Of a stretch of DNA of 46,715 nt, positions 44,248-46,715 are shown one piece after another (position 1 is the stretch's first letter; every line of letters begins with the position of its first letter). A program made the translations under genes and the position numbers. The stretch comes from Desulfobacteraceae bacterium (GTDB taxonomy: Bacteria; Desulfobacterota; Desulfobacteria; Desulfobacterales; SKZT01): NCBI GenBank assembly GCA_011389745.1, contig JAABTQ010000023.1, positions 1-46,715 of the forward strand, written 5' to 3'. Under the pieces are notes generated by a model. The model had not been told where the DNA came from. It did not search any database and saw nothing but the letters and a program-made list of their open reading frames with translations.

Positions 44248-45570
44248 TTAAAATGGAAGCAAACTGACTTCAATTCGGTTTTTTGTTTTTTCCCAGCTTT
44301 CTTTGTCGGCCATGGACACCTCGTAAGCTTTCTGAGCCATCAAACAACGCAGAGCATTGTTTTGCATAGAGGTATCCAGAATACGGATATTTTTAACAAG
44401 ACCCTTTGAATCCACCTGATAGTGATGATAAATAATCCCATGAGGAGACTCCAGAGCGGCAAAACCTTCGGACCCAATGTTTTTAGGAATTTGCCTTGTA
44501 AAAGGTCCGGTAAGTTTTTCCCTGACACAAAGCCGGGTCATCTTTTCAGCAGATTGAATAGTCTCAATAATGAGTGCCCAAAAAGCCGCCCAAACGCTGA
44601 AATGCGGAAAAGGCCCGAGACTCTCCACCATGTTGCAACGCTCTTCTTCGGCTTTTTCAGTATCCATGGCTTTTTTATGGTTCATCCTTGCCAATGGTCC
44701 GGTAAAAAACAGGCTGTCAGCTCCCAATTGAACACCCTGCCACCCCTTATCCCTGAAAAAAGCAAAAGGCAGATAGCTCCAGGATTCTTTGGCAAGGTCA
44801 ATGTTATCCAAAGCTTTTTCAACGGGAAATCTCCTGCTTTCTTTTCCACTGCTGTCCGTGACAACCAATTCGTCTTCCTGCGGATTTTTAGAATTCCGGA
44901 TATCTAATGAAACTCCAGCCATGGGCTTCAAGCTGATTTCTGAAAAATCTTTCAAAGCTTTTGGGGATGTCCAAAAATTTTTTCTGAAAAAGTCTGCCAG
45001 GTTCGCGACAAATTGGACCAGTATTCCGGCGATTTCTTCCAACCGTTCATAACTGTTGTTTTTCAAATAGCCACTAACACCTCCCGGCAGAGACGTCAGT
45101 GGATGTTCATGCCTTCCTCCGAGTATGATGGCCGCTTCCTGAGCAAGAGCCAGATGACGCATGATATCTTTTGCCATATGGGAAAAAGTATATTGAGATG
45201 TTCCTCGCCTTGGTGAAGCAGAGTCCGTAAAAGGGTTTTCAAAAGCGGTCAGAAGAAAATAAAGTTTTTTGAAATGTCCGGTAAGAAATTGAGTCTGAAG
45301 CAATGCCTCCCGCATGTTTATCGCAAGCGGCGGCGGAGTGACATCAAACAGGCGATCGAGTGCCTTTGCGGATACCAAATGATGGGCCGGTGAAAGAATG
45401 GTTAAAATTCTGGGAATTTCTTCCACAGGGCGGCCTTCACACATGGCGGATATTTTCAGAGGTACGGTGACCTGGTAAAATACACGGGGAGTCCCACTGC
45501 TGTTTAAAATAGCCACCCGGGCAGGAAGGTCCTGCCATCTGACAGGGTCTATGGTTTTGGTCTGAGTCAT
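44248..45570 (-). CDS. [NiFe]-hydrogenase large-subunit homologue lacking all nickel-binding cysteines
   Basis: A 440-residue protein aligned by eye to soluble group 3 (Mvh/Frh/Hox-like) hydrogenase large subunits: CEGRPVEEIPRI and SPAHHLVSAKALDRLF flank the first metal site, and KNIRILDTSMQN the last. In true enzymes these sites read RxCGxC and DPCxxC. Here they are RILTIL (near residue 55) and DTSMQN (near 400), so the four ligands are Leu, Leu, Ser and Asn. The C-terminal tail of about 35 residues stays attached, and no maturation protease is needed or seen. Nickel-iron catalysis is therefore excluded by known chemistry. Complex I subunit NuoD is a known precedent for such loss. The start overlaps the small-subunit stop (ATGA), with GAGAGG upstream. 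Role inferred: structural or redox partner of the AOR. Confidence 0.88.
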   Translation of the reverse strand: MTQTKTIDPVRWQDLPARVAILNSSGTPRVFYQVTVPLKISAMCEGRPVEEIPRILTILSPAHHLVSAKALDRLFDVTPPPLAINMREALLQTQFLTGHFKKLYFLLTAFENPFTDSASPRRGTSQYTFSHMAKDIMRHLALAQEAAIILGGRHEHPLTSLPGGVSGYLKNNSYERLEEIAGILVQFVANLADFFRKNFWTSPKALKDFSEISLKPMAGVSLDIRNSKNPQEDELVVTDSSGKESRRFPVEKALDNIDLAKESWSYLPFAFFRDKGWQGVQLGADSLFFTGPLARMNHKKAMDTEKAEEERCNMVESLGPFPHFSVWAAFWALIIETIQSAEKMTRLCVREKLTGPFTRQIPKNIGSEGFAALESPHGIIYHHYQVDSKGLVKNIRILDTSMQNNALRCLMAQKAYEVSMADKESWEKTKNRIEVSLLPF

Positions 45571-46556
45571 AAATTTCCTCTCAATGCGCGCAATAATTCA
45601 CATTGGGACGGCAGGTTGTATCGATAAAAAGTGCCTGTCAAGTCATGGAATTTTTCAACGATTTTTTTAATTTCCCCGGCTTTTTCGGAATCAAAAGTGG
45701 AGCTGATGGCTGAGACCATTTTGGCTCCGGGATCATAGACTGCCGGTGGTTTTCCGAAACATCCGCGGCAGGGGAGTCCAACGCCGGTGCACAATCCGCC
45801 GCACCCTTCCCGGGTGGCAATACCCTGGCACACAAGGCCCTGCTCCAGAAGACAACGTCCGGTTGATTCATAGGTTTCATAAGGGCGTTTTGCGTTGGAA
45901 AACTTTTTTTCTTCCTTTTTTCTGGAACAACTGGCACATACGGCTTTTTCTCCGGCAAAGGTGCTTTTTTTCGGAGGGAAAACACCTGAGACGATTGCCT
46001 GGGAGATCGGCTCCGGGAGTCTTGATGCTGCATAAGACAAATTGGAAGTGGAACCTTTCCACCCTGAAAAAGCCTGAATGGCTGCCCAAACAAGATTTTG
46101 GGTGGGTGGGCACCCGGGAATATCATAATCCACATCAACAACTTGTGATAGTGCGGATACCAGGTGCTCCACCCGGGGTAGAGGAGGAGGGCTTTCCGAC
46201 AATTCTGCTTTTTCCCCTGCGGAGGTTTCAGGGGTAGCCTTGGTCCGGAGATTGACCAGGCCGGGCATTCCGCCGAATGATGCACACGCTCCAATGGCAA
46301 TCAGAATTTGTGATTTTTCCCTGAGCCTGATGGCTGCTTCACGGTCGCTCTCTGTGCTGACAGCACCGGCATAAAAGCAAATATCCATTAAGGGCGCTTT
46401 TTCAAAATCGTTCCATCGGGAACCCAAAACATATGGCCAAAAGGCAATATCAAACAGACGGGACAATGAGCTGACCTGATAATGAATATCCAGGATCACA
46501 TTTTCGCACACCCGGCATCCCGTCGCAGTATATATGGCAATTTTTTTCTTAGACAA
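45567..46556 (-). CDS. [NiFe]-hydrogenase small-subunit-like protein (MvhG/complex I 20-kDa family)
   Basis: A 329-residue iron-sulfur protein, first gene of the operon. Proximal cluster ligands appear complete: TGCRVCE near residue 13, the Cys in IGACASFGGMPGL, and PGCPPT near 150, plus a further cysteine-rich C-terminal block (CASCSRKKEE, then GRCLLEQGLVCQGIATREGC and LPCRGCFG) as in MvhG-type subunits with three clusters. An insert of about 35 residues rich in Glu, Thr and Pro follows GMPGL. The frame is open to 46610, but AAGGAG at seven bases before a TTG at 46556 fixes that TTG as the start, directly ahead of SKKKIAIYTATGC. No signal peptide, so the complex is cytoplasmic. Electron wire for the cysteine-less large subunit. 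Confidence 0.88.
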   Translation of the reverse strand: MSKKKIAIYTATGCRVCENVILDIHYQVSSLSRLFDIAFWPYVLGSRWNDFEKAPLMDICFYAGAVSTESDREAAIRLREKSQILIAIGACASFGGMPGLVNLRTKATPETSAGEKAELSESPPPLPRVEHLVSALSQVVDVDYDIPGCPPTQNLVWAAIQAFSGWKGSTSNLSYAASRLPEPISQAIVSGVFPPKKSTFAGEKAVCASCSRKKEEKKFSNAKRPYETYESTGRCLLEQGLVCQGIATREGCGGLCTGVGLPCRGCFGKPPAVYDPGAKMVSAISSTFDSEKAGEIKKIVEKFHDLTGTFYRYNLPSQCELLRALRGNL

Positions 46557-46649
46557 TCTGTCACTCCTTAAAAATGACGAATTAAAAATTAAATAAAACA
46601 TGAAACTCATTAACTGCTAACTGCTTTCTTCTTAAGTAGTTTCCAACAA

Positions 46650-46715
46650 GTCCCCCTTTGAAAAAGGGGGATTTAAGGGGATTTTTAAAACGGCGTCAGT
46701 TTGTCAAATCCCCCC
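46650..46715. repeat. hairpin-forming intergenic repeat, running past the window end
   Basis: TCCCCCTTT and AAAGGGGGA form a near-perfect hairpin (46650-46671), followed by a second G-rich block and a terminal AAATCCCCCC that would pair with it. This type of intergenic repeat is widespread in environmental bacterial genomes. It lies upstream of the hydrogenase-like operon and is cut off by the end of the window. Confidence 0.6.

Noticed and set aside
44248-46556. Functional F420-non-reducing or NAD-linked [NiFe] hydrogenase
   Set aside because: All four NiFe ligands are missing in the large subunit.
46650-46715. CRISPR repeat
   Set aside because: It is a single G/C-rich hairpin element without regular spacing; no CRISPR array was seen anywhere in the window.

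Overview
This window looks like a chromosomal segment of a strictly anaerobic, probably sulfate-reducing member of the Desulfobacterota (Desulfobacterales-like). The inference rests on gene content: two tungsten/molybdenum aldehyde:ferredoxin oxidoreductases (AORs), a CooC-type CO dehydrogenase maturation ATPase, a hydrogenase-like electron-transfer module, a NifA-like sigma-54 activator, a B-type succinate dehydrogenase/fumarate reductase iron-sulfur subunit, and many orphan signalling genes. No species-level call is possible from the sequence alone.

Layout. 0-6.6 kb: the 5' end of a membrane sensor (cut by the window edge), a MetE/UROD-fold methyltransferase-like protein, a divergent NifA-like activator, and a tight four-gene operon of PhaR regulator, phasin and two ArsA/Get3-like ATPases. 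6.6-9.6 kb: a damaged region with a TPR-like gene and intact sdhB. Upstream of sdhB only the C-terminal quarter of sdhA survives. It abuts a stop-interrupted 3' fragment of a SNF2-type helicase in the opposite orientation, beside a tRNA-Gln. 10-19.3 kb: alkaline phosphatase with a possible structured leader and a clear terminator, a YibE/F membrane protein, a TolC-type channel, and a convergent RND pump with its adaptor. 19.7-24.8 kb: cooC, a Ski2-like helicase and an Atg22-like MFS permease in one tight operon, with a convergent glycerophosphodiesterase. 25-33.8 kb: an AI-2E/PerM permease followed by the stress quartet prkA, yeaH-like (DUF444), spoVR and a second divergent prkA. 34.2-36.1 kb: a small accessory islet with a hicBA toxin-antitoxin pair and a decayed tandem-TIR gene. 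36.4-46.6 kb: an AOR, a FIST sensor, a PAS-PAS-kinase-receiver hybrid, and a divergent four-gene operon of hydrogenase-like small subunit, hydrogenase-like large subunit, polyferredoxin and a second AOR.

The most unusual system is the 41.8-46.6 kb operon. The small subunit keeps the cysteines expected for Fe-S clusters, but the large subunit has lost all four nickel-binding cysteines: RxCGxC reads RILTIL and DPCxxC reads DTSMQN. It therefore cannot be a conventional [NiFe] hydrogenase and is probably a repurposed electron-transfer module coupled to aldehyde oxidation or acid reduction. Other noteworthy points are the PhaR/phasin/paired-ArsA operon, the double-PrkA stress cluster, and a dispersed repeat family carrying GTCATTCTGAGG ends that recurs at several gene borders, including next to the degraded regions.
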